A stretch of 64,000 nucleotides of DNA from Cyanobacterium sp. Dongsha4 (GCF_036345015.1 NZ_CP084098.1:62001-126000), one strand, 5' to 3'. Shown: positions 46,522-56,983, counted from the stretch's first letter. The notes: generated by a model not told the origin, from the letters alone. Translations and numbers: made by a program.

Positions 46522-49500
46522 ATGGATTCTAAAAATAAAGAAAAACAAGAGAAAAACTATCATTCTTTGACTAATCTTTATGAATCTATATATTTGACTG
46601 GAAATCTGGATAACATAAATCTTAATGGGGAAACTATCGATAAACCTATTGCTTTATTCCGTAGAGATGATTTTGGGTTAATTTCGGGAAATCATCTTTT
46701 TCAGGAGAAGTTTGTCACACCTAAATCAAAGTCCCATTTACAAGACTATATTAAACCTTATACCATTCGAGAAATTTTAGGTTTTTCACAGGGAAATTGT
46801 TTTTTAGTAAAACCTTTAACGAATCATAACTATTTTTCGGGAGAGTTAAATTCTTGTTATAGTTACGAGTTTGAGTTATATAACTTATCTATTAGCACGG
46901 TTACTTGGAAATCAGAAAAGGTTATTGCTGTTATTTTTCACCCTCTTTCTACCCATTCCATTATTGACTGTGCAACTCGTCTTTCTCAACTATCTTCTTT
47001 AATTAGTAACTTACCTGTGGTGGTGTATCAATGTCGTAATGATAAATATTGGACAATGGATTACATCAGCAAAAATTGTTGGGATTTAACAGGTTATGAA
47101 GATCAACACTTACTAAATAATAGCTCCAAATCTTATTCTAGTTTAATTCATCCTCTCGATCGCAATTTTGTTCGAGAAGAAACCGAAAGCGCGATCGCAT
47201 CTCGTACTCATTTTGATTTAGAATATAGAATCGTTAGCGCTAATGGCGATATAAAATGGGTGTGGGAAAAAGGAAAAGGAATCTATGCCCCTACAGGAGA
47301 ATTATTATATTTAGTCGGGATAATTCAAGAAATTACAGGTAAAAGGAGAAATGAACAAGAAAAATCTTTTCTCTTTGGTTTAACAAAAGTTATAAATACT
47401 GCCAATAACCTAGAAACCGCATTATTGCACACGATACAGGAAATATGTCAGATTACCCGATGGGATTTTGCCGAGGTGTGGCTACCCAATTTTGAGGGTA
47501 ATGTTTATAACTATTCTGTGGCATGGTATCGCAAAGATAATCCTTATTTTGATAATTTCCCTTTAACCTTGGCAGATTTTCAACAACATAGTTATGACTT
47601 TTGCTTTCACTTTGAAGAAGGCTTACCGGGGAAAGTTTGGGCAGAAAAAAAGGCAATGTGGTGGCAAAATATACATCGAGATTCTAATTTTTTGAGGAAA
47701 AACTATGCCAAACAATCGGGCTTAAAAACCGCTTTAGGTATTCCTGTGATGGTGGGAGATGAAATTATTGCTATTTTCGTCTTTTTTACCCATAAATCCT
47801 TATCTATCAACTACGATTTAATTAATTTTCTCGAAACAATTACTTCTCAACTGGGTAGTTTTCTCAAACAAAAGCAAATTGAAACCCAATTACGTCAAAG
47901 TCAAAAACAATTAGCCAATATAGTTGATTCTAGTTTAGGAGTCTTTTTTCGTATCAGTTATAATACTCAATGGGGAAAAGACTATATTAGTCAGGGTTGT
48001 GTGGCTTTAACTGGTTATACCCCCAATGAGTTGATGGAAAATGACAAAATTAATCTTGTCAAAATTACTCATCCTTTAGACTTACAAGGAGTTTTAGAAA
48101 CCATCAAAAACAGTTTGAATAAGAAAGTTATTTATAGTATCGAGTATCGTATTTTCACCAAAGATAATCAAGTTAAATGGTTATGGGAAAAAGGAAAAGG
48201 TATCTTTGATTCTCAAGGGCAACTATTAGGCATTGAAGGTATTATAACCGATATAGGCGATCGCCCCTGCACAGAAAAATTATTATCTCAAGTAGAAGAC
48301 AGGTATCGCAACTTTTTTGAGAATGCAGTAGAAGGTATATTTCAAACTACCGTTGATGGTTATTATCTTTCTGCCAATAAAGCCTTAGCTAAAATTTATG
48401 GTTATGACACTCCCATTCAACTAATTAAAAACCTCAATGATATAGAAAATCGTCTTTATGTACAACCCCACCGCCGTAAGCAATTTGTTCAACTATTAGA
48501 AGAAAATGAGGTTATTAGCAACTTTGAATCAGAAGTTTATCGCAGTGATGGTACAACCATTTGGATTTCAGAAAATGCAAGAGCCGTACGTAATGTTAAA
48601 GGAGATTTACTCTACTATGAAGGTACTGTAGAAGATATAACCAAATATAAGTTAGCGCAAGAAAAACTCCATCGTCAAGCATTTTATGATCAACTAACTC
48701 AATTACCCAATCGTAGTTTATTTATGCAAAAACTAACTCAATGTTTAGATAAACTCAAACAAGATTCCACCGATGAATATCAGTTTAGCATTTTATTCCT
48801 AGATTGCGATCGCTTCAAAGCCGTTAATGATAGTTTAGGCCATGGCGTGGGAGATTTATTATTAGTTGCCATTGGTGAGAGACTGCGTAACTGTTTAGGA
48901 GAAAAAGAAATTGTTGCTAGATTGGGAGGAGATGAATTTACTATTCTCTGGGATGGAATTGACAATATCAAAGAAGTAATTAATTTAGCAGAGAAAATCA
49001 ATAATGCTTTTAAACCACCTTTTGTTATTAATAAACATCAATTATTTTGTGGTATCAGTATTGGTATTTTTTTTAGTAGTAGTTTAGAAAAAGAACAATA
49101 TAACCGTCTTAGCCCACCTCAAATTTTACAATATGCAGATACAGCTTTATATAAAGCAAAATCCCAAAAAAGATCTTATTATCAAGTTTTTCAAGGAGAT
49201 ATGCACAATGAAGCTCTTGCAGAATTACAATTAGAAAATGAAATTAGACAAGGCTTAGAAGCAGAAGAATTTATCCTTTATTATCAACCTATAATTAATT
49301 TAACTAATAATCAATTAAAAGGCTTTGAAAGTCTAATTAGATGGAATCACCCTCAAAAAGGAATAGTCACACCTTTTCATTTTATCAATTTAGCAGAACA
49401 AACAGGCTTAATTATTCCTATGGGTTTATGGGTATTAAAAGAAGGATGTAAACAGTTAAATAAATGGCAAAATAACATTTTAAATTCTTCAAATAACTAT

Positions 49501-50004
49501 AAAACAATTCCCATTATTAGTATTAACTTATCCAGTCAGGAATTAAATAGTGAAAAATTTTTACCCACTCTTGATAATATTCTCAAAGAAACCCAAGTTA
49601 ATCCCGAATATATAAAGTTAGAAATAACAGAAAGTTCCCCTATTTTTCAAGAACAATCAACTCAGTATATACTAGATGCGATCGTCGATCGCAATATACA
49701 ATTATGGATAGATGATTTTGGCACAGGATACTCCAGTCTTAGCTATTTACATAGATTACCAATCAACGGCTTAAAACTCGATCGCTGTTTTGTTACAAAT
49801 ATAGAAGCAAATCAAAAAAAAGCAAAAATGATTAAAGCAATTTTATCTCTAGCCTTCGATTTAGGAGTAGAAGTAATTATCGAAGGAATAGAAACAGAAA
49901 AACAGCTAGAAATCATCCGAGAAATGGGTTGTATGTGGGGACAAGGTTATTTATTTTCCCATCCCCTACCCCCAGAAAAAGCCGATAAATTAATTAGTGA
50001 ATAG
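46522..50004 (+). CDS. PAS-GAF-PAS-PAS-GGDEF-EAL cyclic-di-GMP signalling protein
   Basis: A 1160-residue cytosolic protein with no membrane helix. PAS-like segments occur around residues 155-270, 465-590 and 600-720, each ending with a PAC-like GKGI.D..G.L motif. A GAF domain lies at about 275-450 (LPGKVWAEK). The GGDEF domain has an intact GGDEF near residue 801. The EAL domain has ESL in GFESLIRW, then NLSSQEL, KLEITES, DDFGTGYSS and IIEGIETE. Catalytic residues look intact in both, so it could make or degrade c-di-GMP, switched by sensory input. Confidence 0.93.
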   Translation: MDSKNKEKQEKNYHSLTNLYESIYLTGNLDNINLNGETIDKPIALFRRDDFGLISGNHLFQEKFVTPKSKSHLQDYIKPYTIREILGFSQGNCFLVKPLTNHNYFSGELNSCYSYEFELYNLSISTVTWKSEKVIAVIFHPLSTHSIIDCATRLSQLSSLISNLPVVVYQCRNDKYWTMDYISKNCWDLTGYEDQHLLNNSSKSYSSLIHPLDRNFVREETESAIASRTHFDLEYRIVSANGDIKWVWEKGKGIYAPTGELLYLVGIIQEITGKRRNEQEKSFLFGLTKVINTANNLETALLHTIQEICQITRWDFAEVWLPNFEGNVYNYSVAWYRKDNPYFDNFPLTLADFQQHSYDFCFHFEEGLPGKVWAEKKAMWWQNIHRDSNFLRKNYAKQSGLKTALGIPVMVGDEIIAIFVFFTHKSLSINYDLINFLETITSQLGSFLKQKQIETQLRQSQKQLANIVDSSLGVFFRISYNTQWGKDYISQGCVALTGYTPNELMENDKINLVKITHPLDLQGVLETIKNSLNKKVIYSIEYRIFTKDNQVKWLWEKGKGIFDSQGQLLGIEGIITDIGDRPCTEKLLSQVEDRYRNFFENAVEGIFQTTVDGYYLSANKALAKIYGYDTPIQLIKNLNDIENRLYVQPHRRKQFVQLLEENEVISNFESEVYRSDGTTIWISENARAVRNVKGDLLYYEGTVEDITKYKLAQEKLHRQAFYDQLTQLPNRSLFMQKLTQCLDKLKQDSTDEYQFSILFLDCDRFKAVNDSLGHGVGDLLLVAIGERLRNCLGEKEIVARLGGDEFTILWDGIDNIKEVINLAEKINNAFKPPFVINKHQLFCGISIGIFFSSSLEKEQYNRLSPPQILQYADTALYKAKSQKRSYYQVFQGDMHNEALAELQLENEIRQGLEAEEFILYYQPIINLTNNQLKGFESLIRWNHPQKGIVTPFHFINLAEQTGLIIPMGLWVLKEGCKQLNKWQNNILNSSNNYKTIPIISINLSSQELNSEKFLPTLDNILKETQVNPEYIKLEITESSPIFQEQSTQYILDAIVDRNIQLWIDDFGTGYSSLSYLHRLPINGLKLDRCFVTNIEANQKKAKMIKAILSLAFDLGVEVIIEGIETEKQLEIIREMGCMWGQGYLFSHPLPPEKADKLISE

Positions 50005-50153
50005 ATGTAAAGGGCAAAGGCCAAGAGGCAAAAGGCAAAAGTGTTTAATTAACACGCTTCCCTATCACCTATAACCTGCAACCTGCAACCTGCAACCTGA
50101 AACCTAACACCTCTTTCTAAACTCTGAACTAAAACTATTTATAATTAATCTCC

Positions 50154-51929
50154 ATGTCTAATAATATTTTTTGGAAAAGTTTTTTAATCACCATTAGCTT
50201 GAATTTAATTGCAGAATCTAGCTTTGCTCAATCTCAATCTTTAAAAATTGTTTATCCCCCTGTTAACCATCAAACAACAGCAGAATCCATTTTTATTATT
50301 GGCTCTGCTCCTTCTTCTGGTAACGTCATAATTAATGGTAAATCTATAAATCGCTCCTCTCTCGGTTATTTTGCTCCCAGTATTCCCCTAAAAATGGGCA
50401 AAAATCAAATTACAATTCGTTATGGAAATGAAGAATTAAATCGAGTAATTACAAGGATTGATAATCAACCTGACTTAAAAGAAGTTAACAACTTTTCCGC
50501 AAATTTATTAAATCCCCAAGTAGATATAAGTAAACTACCCAATGAAGATGTCTGCTTCTCTGCCATTACCCCCCTCGGCTCAAATACCACCGTAAAACTT
50601 AATCAGGATACTTTACCCCTAACTCCTGCTTTAAATACTGTTAATCTACCTAGTAACGCCTCAGTTTTGATTGACAACAATAACCCCATCTCCACGGTAG
50701 GCAATTCTTGGCAGAAAGTTTCTGGATGCCTTCAATTTAGTAATACTGTTTCCAACTTAAATCCGATTTTTGTTATGGATTATCAAGGTAAAACCTTAGA
50801 AAGAAAAGGAGAAGGTAAGATAACTATTCTTAATCCTCAAGAGTTACAAGTAGTGGAAGTGATTGCAGAGCAAGGTATTGCTAGGACTGGTGCTGGTACT
50901 AATTATTCAAGGTTAACACCTTTACCCAAAGGAGTCAGAGCGAAAGTAACAGGAAAAGAAGGGGAGTGGTTAAGACTTGATTATGGTGGCTGGATTAAGG
51001 CAGAAGAAACCAGAGTTTTGCCGACGAATAGCCTTCCCCTCAGTTATATTCGCAGTGTTACTTCTAAAGTAAAAGAGACTCAAACAGAGATAATTTTTCC
51101 CTTAGAAAGTGCAGTGCCTCTCAGCATTAGGCAAGATGATGATTCTTTAACCTTAAGTTTGTATAATATTGTTGCCCAAACTGATACTATTCGTTTTGAT
51201 GATAACCCTATAATTAAGCGTCTCGACTGGTATCAAGTAACCCCTACTCAAATTGACTATATCTTTTCTTTTAAATCCCCTCAACAGTGGGGTTATGATG
51301 TACGCTATGAGGGTAATAACTTAATTTTGACCATCAATCATCGCCCTAACCTAAAAAATGCTCAGAGTTTGAATGGTGCTAGTATTTTACTAGATCCGGG
51401 TCATGGTGGAGATGAATCAGGGGCTTTAGGGGCGACAGGGTATCCTGAAAAAGATGTTAATTTAATCGTTTCTAAATTAGTGGCTCAAGAGTTAGAAAAA
51501 AGAGGGGCAAGGGTTTACTTAACGAGAAATGATGATAGTTTTGTTTCTCTGGGCGATCGCGCTAAAATGATTAAAAACATAAATCCGACTATCGCTATAT
51601 CTATCCATTATAACGCCCTACCCGACGGAGGAAACGCTGAAAAAACTAAGGGAATCAGTACATTTTGGTATCATCCCCAAGCACAGGATTTAGCCGTTTA
51701 CCTGCACAATTATTTAACGAATCAGCTAAATCGAGAATCGGCAGGAATTTTTTGGAATAATTTGGCTTTAACTCGTCCTCACCAATCCCCAACAGTATTA
51801 TTAGAATTAGGTTTTATGATTAATCCAGAGGAGTTTGAATGGATTACTAACAGTTCTGCACAAAAACAGTTAGCATTTACTTTAGCCGATGGAATTCAAA
51901 ATTGGATTTTAAGCAAAAATTCTTGGTAA
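50154..51929 (+). CDS. N-acetylmuramoyl-L-alanine amidase (AmiC type) with SH3 and AMIN-like domains
   Basis: A 591-residue periplasmic peptidoglycan amidase. It has a signal peptide (about residues 1-25, ending SFAQ), a domain with NLPSN-type strands, and a bacterial SH3 region at about 234-285 (ARTGAGTNYSRLTPLPKG). An AMIN-like region follows to ~400, then Amidase_3 from about 412. Zn ligands are in DPGHGGDESG (His) and the Glu of GYPEKDVNL. ISIHYNA carries a later His and ELGF the catalytic Glu. It probably acts in daughter-cell separation and is upstream of sepF, also a division gene. Confidence 0.92.
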   Translation: MSNNIFWKSFLITISLNLIAESSFAQSQSLKIVYPPVNHQTTAESIFIIGSAPSSGNVIINGKSINRSSLGYFAPSIPLKMGKNQITIRYGNEELNRVITRIDNQPDLKEVNNFSANLLNPQVDISKLPNEDVCFSAITPLGSNTTVKLNQDTLPLTPALNTVNLPSNASVLIDNNNPISTVGNSWQKVSGCLQFSNTVSNLNPIFVMDYQGKTLERKGEGKITILNPQELQVVEVIAEQGIARTGAGTNYSRLTPLPKGVRAKVTGKEGEWLRLDYGGWIKAEETRVLPTNSLPLSYIRSVTSKVKETQTEIIFPLESAVPLSIRQDDDSLTLSLYNIVAQTDTIRFDDNPIIKRLDWYQVTPTQIDYIFSFKSPQQWGYDVRYEGNNLILTINHRPNLKNAQSLNGASILLDPGHGGDESGALGATGYPEKDVNLIVSKLVAQELEKRGARVYLTRNDDSFVSLGDRAKMIKNINPTIAISIHYNALPDGGNAEKTKGISTFWYHPQAQDLAVYLHNYLTNQLNRESAGIFWNNLALTRPHQSPTVLLELGFMINPEEFEWITNSSAQKQLAFTLADGIQNWILSKNSW

Positions 51930-51990
51930 ATTATCGTATAGAATAACAAAGTTTATATTATGATACTAGAGTCGTTAAGGAATTAAACCC

Positions 51991-52665
51991 GTGAGTAATT
52001 TTTTAGGCAAATTAAAAGATATTATTGGTGGAGGACAAGGCGATTACCAATACTATGAGGAGGAAATTGAAAGTATGGCTACTCAAGATTTACCCCCTTC
52101 TGATATTGAAATGAATGAGGTTGCTATACCTCAAACAGAAGCCCCAGTTACTCCACCTCCTTCTTCTTCTCGTCGTCGCCCTAGAGATAATAGGGAAACT
52201 TCTGCTAATAAATCCAGCGATGTTTCTGCTTCCCCTTCTTATCTTGACAGTGGCAGTTTTTCGAGCAGTTTACCCAACAACGTTATTGGAATGCCAGGAG
52301 TAAATAATATTGTGAATGAAGTAGTAGTAATTGAGCCTCATTCTTTTGATGAAATTCCCCAAGTAATTCAAACTTTAAAAGAGCAAAGATCTGTTATTCT
52401 TAACTTGAATGTAATGGAAGCAGAAGAAGCTCAAAGAGCGGTTGATTTTGTGGCGGGTGGCACTTATGCTATTGATGGTCATCAAGAGAGAATCGGTGAA
52501 AGTATTTTCCTTTTCACTCCCAGAAATGTCAAAGTTAGTACAATCTCTGGTAAGTCTTATCAAAATGGTAGTACCAAGATTGCCTCTGAAGGATTAACTA
52601 AATCTTTTGATGCTCTCTGGAATGAAACTTCCTCTACCGAGTTACCTGATTCTATGGCTCAATGA
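51991..52665 (+). CDS. sepF: Cell division protein SepF
   Basis: SepF tethers FtsZ to the membrane. The 224-residue protein begins at a GTG with an N-terminal amphipathic-helix-like segment ([15 protein letters not shown]), then a Pro/Ser/Thr/Arg-rich linker. The conserved core follows from about residue 115: [26 protein letters not shown], then [20 protein letters not shown] and [12 protein letters not shown]. It lies 74 bases before proC, the standard cyanobacterial arrangement. It works with FtsZ encoded at 12978. Confidence 0.95.
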   Translation: MSNFLGKLKDIIGGGQGDYQYYEEEIESMATQDLPPSDIEMNEVAIPQTEAPVTPPPSSSRRRPRDNRETSANKSSDVSASPSYLDSGSFSSSLPNNVIGMPGVNNIVNEVVVIEPHSFDEIPQVIQTLKEQRSVILNLNVMEAEEAQRAVDFVAGGTYAIDGHQERIGESIFLFTPRNVKVSTISGKSYQNGSTKIASEGLTKSFDALWNETSSTELPDSMAQ

Positions 52666-52738
52666 TTGGAGTTTTAAAGGAAGCTAGGTTTACTCTATTA
52701 TTATCTATATAAAGTCGTCCTAAATAGCAAAATCTATA

Positions 52739-53545
52739 GTGTCTTTTAAATTAGGAGTAATTGGCGGTGGAGTAATGGCTGAAGCGATTATTTCCCGCTT
52801 ACTCGCACAAAATATATATATTGCTTCAGAAATAATTATAAGCGATCCTGCACCCCCTCGTCGTCAATGGTGGCAGGAACAATATCAGGTGGAAACTACT
52901 ACTGATAATCAAAAGGTTTTAGATGATTCTCAGGTGTTGTTATTAGCGATTAAACCGCAAATTTTTGAAAGGGTAGTCGAAGGCTTAAGCATCAATCCTC
53001 ATCGCCATATTCCCCTCATCTTATCGATTTTGGCTGGTACTTCTCTTTCTCAGTTAGAAAGGGCTTTTGCTTCCCTTCCTATTATTAGAGTTATGCCCAA
53101 CACTCCAGTCTTAGTAGGACAAGGAATGAGTGCGATCGCACCTAATGGCAAAGTTTCTGAGTCTCAATTAAGTCTAGCATTATCTTTATTTGAGGCGATC
53201 GGTTCTGTGATTCAAGTGCCAGAGTATCAAATGGATGCGGTGACAGGTTTATCTGGTTCTGGCCCCGCTTTTGTTGCCTTAATGATAGAGGCTTTAGCCG
53301 ATGGTGGCGTGGCTTCTGGATTACCTCGTGCGATCGCCCTTGAGTTAGCAGTACAAACAGTCTTAGGTACAGCAGAATTGGTTAAGCAAAAAAACTTACA
53401 TCCTGCCCTCTTAAAAGATCAAGTCACAAGCCCCGGCGGAACAACCATTGCAGGAGTTGCCGCCCTTGAAGAAAAAGGTTTCCGTAGTGCCGTTATCTCC
53501 GCCGTTAAATCTGCCTATCTACGCTCTCAGGAATTAAGTCTTTAA
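52739..53545 (+). CDS. proC: Pyrroline-5-carboxylate reductase
   Basis: ProC performs the last step of proline synthesis. The 268-residue protein starts at a GTG (SFKLGVIGGGVMAEAIISRL) with its dinucleotide fold, and has RVMPNTPVLVGQGM, SGSGPAFVALMIEALADGGV, and the DQVTSPGGTTIAG signature of the C-terminal dimer domain. Length and motifs are standard. It is the second gene of a sepF-proC unit. The rare starts at GTG in both could slow initiation. Confidence 0.97.
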   Translation: MSFKLGVIGGGVMAEAIISRLLAQNIYIASEIIISDPAPPRRQWWQEQYQVETTTDNQKVLDDSQVLLLAIKPQIFERVVEGLSINPHRHIPLILSILAGTSLSQLERAFASLPIIRVMPNTPVLVGQGMSAIAPNGKVSESQLSLALSLFEAIGSVIQVPEYQMDAVTGLSGSGPAFVALMIEALADGGVASGLPRAIALELAVQTVLGTAELVKQKNLHPALLKDQVTSPGGTTIAGVAALEEKGFRSAVISAVKSAYLRSQELSL

Positions 53546-53618
53546 TCTTTATTAAGGTTGTTCCATATTTTGTATTATAATTCAGGTATAAATAAAATTA
53601 TGAGATCTTCAATTAAGA

Positions 53619-54983
53619 ATGACACATAGATATGATTGCATTATTGTCGGTGCTGGTTTATCTGGATTAGTTGCGGCACGTAACTTACAAAGAGCGGGAA
53701 AAAATGTCGTGGTTTTTGAAGCTCAAGACTACATAGGTGGGCGTATGTTAGGAAAACATATTGCTCCTAACCAGTATATAGATTTGGGTGGTCAATGGGT
53801 AGGTCCTACTCAAGACCGCTTTTTAGCTTTATTAGATGAATATAATATTCCTCGTTTTCCTTCTCCTTTACAAGGGAAGGTAGTGTTAATCTACAACGGC
53901 AAACGGCAAGAATTTAATGGTTTTTTTCAGGGTTTTGCAGAAGGCGATCGCCCTAATGTATCTGAGGAAGAATGGCAAGATGCAATGAAAGCATGGAAAA
54001 CGTTTGATGAGCTTTCCCAAAGTTTATCCCCTCAATATCCAGAAGCTAACGAAGCAAATAAAAAACTGGACAGCCAAACTTTTGCTCAGTGGATTCAAGA
54101 AAATACACAAACGGATTTCGGTCGTTGGTATTTTGCCTATATGTGCCGTGCAGTAGGGTTTCTAGGTCCTGCTGAACCTGATGAAGTTTCACTATTACAC
54201 GTTTTGTGGGGTAATAAATCTGCCTCCCAAGCCGAACATCCAGAAGCAGAACTTATCCACGATGGTGCAGGACAAATACCCAGTAAAATTGTCGCCGAAT
54301 TAAACAACCAAATTCATCTCAGTGAAGCGGTGGTGAAAATCAGCCAAGATGATCATGGAGTTGAAGTAACCACCCTCAAAGGTATATATCAAGCTAATTT
54401 CGTCATTGTAGCCATGCCTCCTCATTTAGCAGGAAAAATAACCTATCATCCTCCCTTACCAGCTATTAAGCAACAACTTACTCAACGCTTTCCGATGGGA
54501 ACATTAGCAAAATTACTGATCTCCTATGAAACACCATTTTGGCGTTCTCAAGGACTTGCAGGAGTAGGTATGGGAAACACAGAATGGATTGAACTTTTTG
54601 CCGATAGTTCAGACCCTCGCAGTGGAAAAGGGGTATTAGCTACTTTTGTCATGGGCGATCGCTATCATCGGTGGATAAAATTAACCGAATCTGAACAAAA
54701 ATCCGTTGTTTTATCAGATTTAGCTAAATATTTGGGACAACAAGCCCTATCTCCTACAACCTTTGATATACAAGATTGGCCTTCCAATCAATGGGTAGGA
54801 GGTGGTTATGCCGCTTTCATGCCTCCGGGGGTATGGACAAGATTTGGACAATCAATCAACAAGCCTTTTAATCGTATTTACTGGGCTGGAACAGAAATAG
54901 CAGAAAGATGGGCAGGTTTTTTTGATGGTGCAATACGCACAGCCGAAGCCGCCGCAGAAGCTGTTTTAAAATCGGCGGAATAA
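53619..54983 (+). CDS. Flavin-containing amine oxidase family protein
   Basis: A 454-residue FAD enzyme of the monoamine/L-amino acid oxidase family. It has a Rossmann GAGLSGLVAARNLQRAG motif near residue 11 and the FAD-binding second signature GGRMLGKH. The substrate-side helix region is ANKKLDSQTFAQW. The C-terminal FAD contact is YWAGTEIAERWAGFFDGAIRTAE, typical of flavin monoamine oxidases. No signal peptide is seen. Oxidation of an amine or amino acid releases H2O2, and a peroxiredoxin gene lies just downstream on the other strand. Confidence 0.88.
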   Translation: MTHRYDCIIVGAGLSGLVAARNLQRAGKNVVVFEAQDYIGGRMLGKHIAPNQYIDLGGQWVGPTQDRFLALLDEYNIPRFPSPLQGKVVLIYNGKRQEFNGFFQGFAEGDRPNVSEEEWQDAMKAWKTFDELSQSLSPQYPEANEANKKLDSQTFAQWIQENTQTDFGRWYFAYMCRAVGFLGPAEPDEVSLLHVLWGNKSASQAEHPEAELIHDGAGQIPSKIVAELNNQIHLSEAVVKISQDDHGVEVTTLKGIYQANFVIVAMPPHLAGKITYHPPLPAIKQQLTQRFPMGTLAKLLISYETPFWRSQGLAGVGMGNTEWIELFADSSDPRSGKGVLATFVMGDRYHRWIKLTESEQKSVVLSDLAKYLGQQALSPTTFDIQDWPSNQWVGGGYAAFMPPGVWTRFGQSINKPFNRIYWAGTEIAERWAGFFDGAIRTAEAAAEAVLKSAE

Positions 54984-55142
54984 TTTGAGAGGTTAGGAGA
55001 TTGGGTTATTGGGGTGTTAGGGTACTAGGGTACTAGGGAGAAGTTAACTAAACTCTTTTGCCCTTCTCCCCTTTTAAGGGGAGAAACAGAGGGGTTTATC
55101 TCTTGCCCCTTGCCCAAAAAATTTATCTCCAACTCAGTTTGA
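54984..55142. repeat. Repeat run: GTACTAGGGTACTAGGG and CTCCCCTTTTAAGGGGAGAAACAGAGGGG
   Basis: Convergent gap with tandem GTACTAGGG units at 55022-55037 and a block at 55066-55098. The latter closely matches 9114-9150 (TCTCCCCTTAAAAGGTTAGAAACAGAGGGGTTT). The CCCCTTTTAAGGGG core is a hairpin that could serve as a bidirectional terminator. Confidence 0.6.
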
Positions 55143-55589
55143 TTAGCCTAAAATAGCCAAGATGTCTTGAGCATGAGTTGCAGTTTGTACTTTATCATCA
55201 ACATGAGTAATTGTTCCTTCTCCGTCGATAATATAAGTTACTCTTTGGGGATAAATCTGCCCATTGTAGGTCATTTCCACATCATAGGCTTTAGTAATAC
55301 TTCTATCAGTATCAGCTAAAAGTTGAAAAGGCAAACCATACTTTTCTTTAAACATTTTATGAGAAGCCTCATCATCATTGCTTACCCCCAAAACTACCAT
55401 ATCTTTGCCTTGATATTGGGTATAGTTATCACGGAAACTTTGAGCTTCTTTAGTGCAACCGGGAGTATCATCTTTAGGATAGAAGTATAAAACCACAACT
55501 TTACCAGCGAAATCAGATAAGGAAACGGTGTTACCGTGATCATCTTTGGTTGTAAAATTGGGTGCTTTAGTACCTACTGCCAGAGTCAT
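55143..55589 (-). CDS. Peroxiredoxin, BCP/PrxQ type
   Basis: A 148-residue thiol peroxidase. The PrxQ signature YPKDDTPGCTKEAQSF has the peroxidatic Cys (near residue 45) and a Cys-less following stretch, so it is a 1-Cys-looking or atypical form. PrxQ normally has a second Cys five residues later, which is not seen here. The Arg in RVTYIIDGEG completes the active-site pattern. It would reduce peroxides using thioredoxin. Confidence 0.92.
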   Translation of the reverse strand: MTLAVGTKAPNFTTKDDHGNTVSLSDFAGKVVVLYFYPKDDTPGCTKEAQSFRDNYTQYQGKDMVVLGVSNDDEASHKMFKEKYGLPFQLLADTDRSITKAYDVEMTYNGQIYPQRVTYIIDGEGTITHVDDKVQTATHAQDILAILG

Positions 55590-55658
55590 AATATTTTCCT
55601 ACAATTAATATAAACTGTGATGCTTTTCTTAATTTTACTTTACAATACTTAACCTCAG

Positions 55659-56372
55659 ATGAAAATACCTTTTCCGAACAACTTTGAACCTCAAAAGCCT
55701 TTAAAAATATATGATTACCAAGATATAACTATTATAATTTTTGCGAAATCTCTCAAGCCGAGTCAATTAAATTTGGTCAATTTATATCAACAAGGAATTA
55801 TTCCCCCCCATTGGCAATTAAAAGAGCCTGTAGTTTGTAAACCTCATTCCTTCCAATTATCTTTTCAAGAAGGTATAAATATTAATGTTGAGATAGGAAA
55901 AGTGTCTTTCAGTTATAAAAAAAAAGCTAATTCTAATTCTTTAAATATTATTGTCAATAACTTTATCGCTCAAATTCTTAAGTATCAGTTTCAACGATTT
56001 CAGATAGTTTTTCGCAGGTTAATTACTTTTCCAAAGGGTAAATGCTCAGGTTTAAATTTTATCAACAATAACCTTTTGAGTTTGCCAGAAAATAGAATAA
56101 AAGTAAATAGTGTTTCACCGCATAAAATACAGTTAAATTTTGTTTACAAGTTGGAAAATCAACCATTATTGATAAGTGTGATTGATACTCCCATCATCAA
56201 AAAGAAAATTAACTATTCTGGAATATTATTTAAGGGATTAATTAATGATGAAAAGACCAAGAGTATGAATAAGAATAAATATTATGATAATCATTCTGGT
56301 TCAAATATCATCAGTAACTATCCTAAGTATTTGGATTTTTTTAATCAGATTGTTAATAGCTATTTATTGTAA
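55659..56372 (+). CDS. Hypothetical protein
   Basis: A 237-residue basic soluble protein. The first ~120 residues (SLKPSQLNLVNLYQQGIIPPHWQLKEPVV...) have beta-strand-rich character. The last 50 residues are Asn/Lys-rich. No signal peptide, membrane helix or motif that I recognise. The gene is A/T-rich, divergent from prxQ and convergent with petE. It could be a lineage-specific protein. Confidence 0.6.
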   Translation: MKIPFPNNFEPQKPLKIYDYQDITIIIFAKSLKPSQLNLVNLYQQGIIPPHWQLKEPVVCKPHSFQLSFQEGININVEIGKVSFSYKKKANSNSLNIIVNNFIAQILKYQFQRFQIVFRRLITFPKGKCSGLNFINNNLLSLPENRIKVNSVSPHKIQLNFVYKLENQPLLISVIDTPIIKKKINYSGILFKGLINDEKTKSMNKNKYYDNHSGSNIISNYPKYLDFFNQIVNSYLL

Positions 56373-56404
56373 TGATATGGGCAAAGTTTATAATTTTGTA
56401 TTAC

Positions 56405-56431
56405 TAAAAAAAATGACGGTATAAAACCGTC
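56405..56431 (-). terminator. Rho-independent terminator downstream of petE
   Basis: On the minus strand GACGGT and ACCGTC form a 6-bp stem with a short loop (56415-56431), followed by a run of T residues (A run at 56406-56413 on the plus strand). It lies 40 bases beyond the petE stop. Confidence 0.8.
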
Positions 56432-56470
56432 TTCAATGATTGTGATGAAAAGTAAGTATTTTTAATTTTA

Positions 56471-56839
56471 TTATTCTACAATGATAGTACCATTCATTCC
56501 AGCACCACGATGAGGTTCACAGTAATAAGGATATTCACCTGGTTCGTTAAAAGTTACCTCAAAAGATTCTCCGGGGCTAAATGCTAAACCTTTGTGACTT
56601 AATTTATCTGCATCTTTTACAGAACTATCAAAAACTACGTTATGAGGAGCTAATTTATTATTTACCCATTTTACAGTATCCCCTGCTTTAATAGTTACTT
56701 TTGCAGGTTGGAAAGCTAACATACCACTATCTGCACCCATTTTTACTTCTACTGTATCAGCTTGAGCAGGAGCGATCGCAGTAAACATGAATGTCACTGC
56801 TAAAAGTAAGGAAGATAAGAATAAACCTAATTTTTTCAT
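56471..56839 (-). CDS. petE: Plastocyanin precursor
   Basis: Plastocyanin carries electrons from cytochrome b6f to photosystem I in the thylakoid lumen. I use the ATG at 56839 ([10 protein letters not shown]), giving a 122-residue precursor with a signal peptide ending about AQA. The copper ligands are visible: His of APHNVVF and Cys, His and Met of [13 protein letters not shown]. The remaining [13 protein letters not shown] and VKWVNNK strands match. A longer frame to 56869 adds residues from the upstream region. A strong hairpin terminator follows. Confidence 0.96.
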   Translation of the reverse strand: MKKLGLFLSSLLLAVTFMFTAIAPAQADTVEVKMGADSGMLAFQPAKVTIKAGDTVKWVNNKLAPHNVVFDSSVKDADKLSHKGLAFSPGESFEVTFNEPGEYPYYCEPHRGAGMNGTIIVE

Positions 56840-56948
56840 TGTATTTTTTGTATTTTTACAGATCGTCAAATTTTATTTTCTACTATCATACTATGAACTT
56901 TGACCTAATGTCATATCTAATTTAAAAAATTGTTTTGGACAATTAACC

Positions 56949-56978
56949 TTGTGTTTGTTGAGAAGATTAAGTTATAAT
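56949..56978 (+). promoter_or_regulatory. Promoter of the SRP RNA gene
   Basis: TTGTGT (56949-56954) and TATAAT (56973-56978) are 18 bases apart, just before the RNA. The -35 is a weak match, the -10 a perfect one. Confidence 0.65.
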
Positions 56979-56983
56979 GGTCA

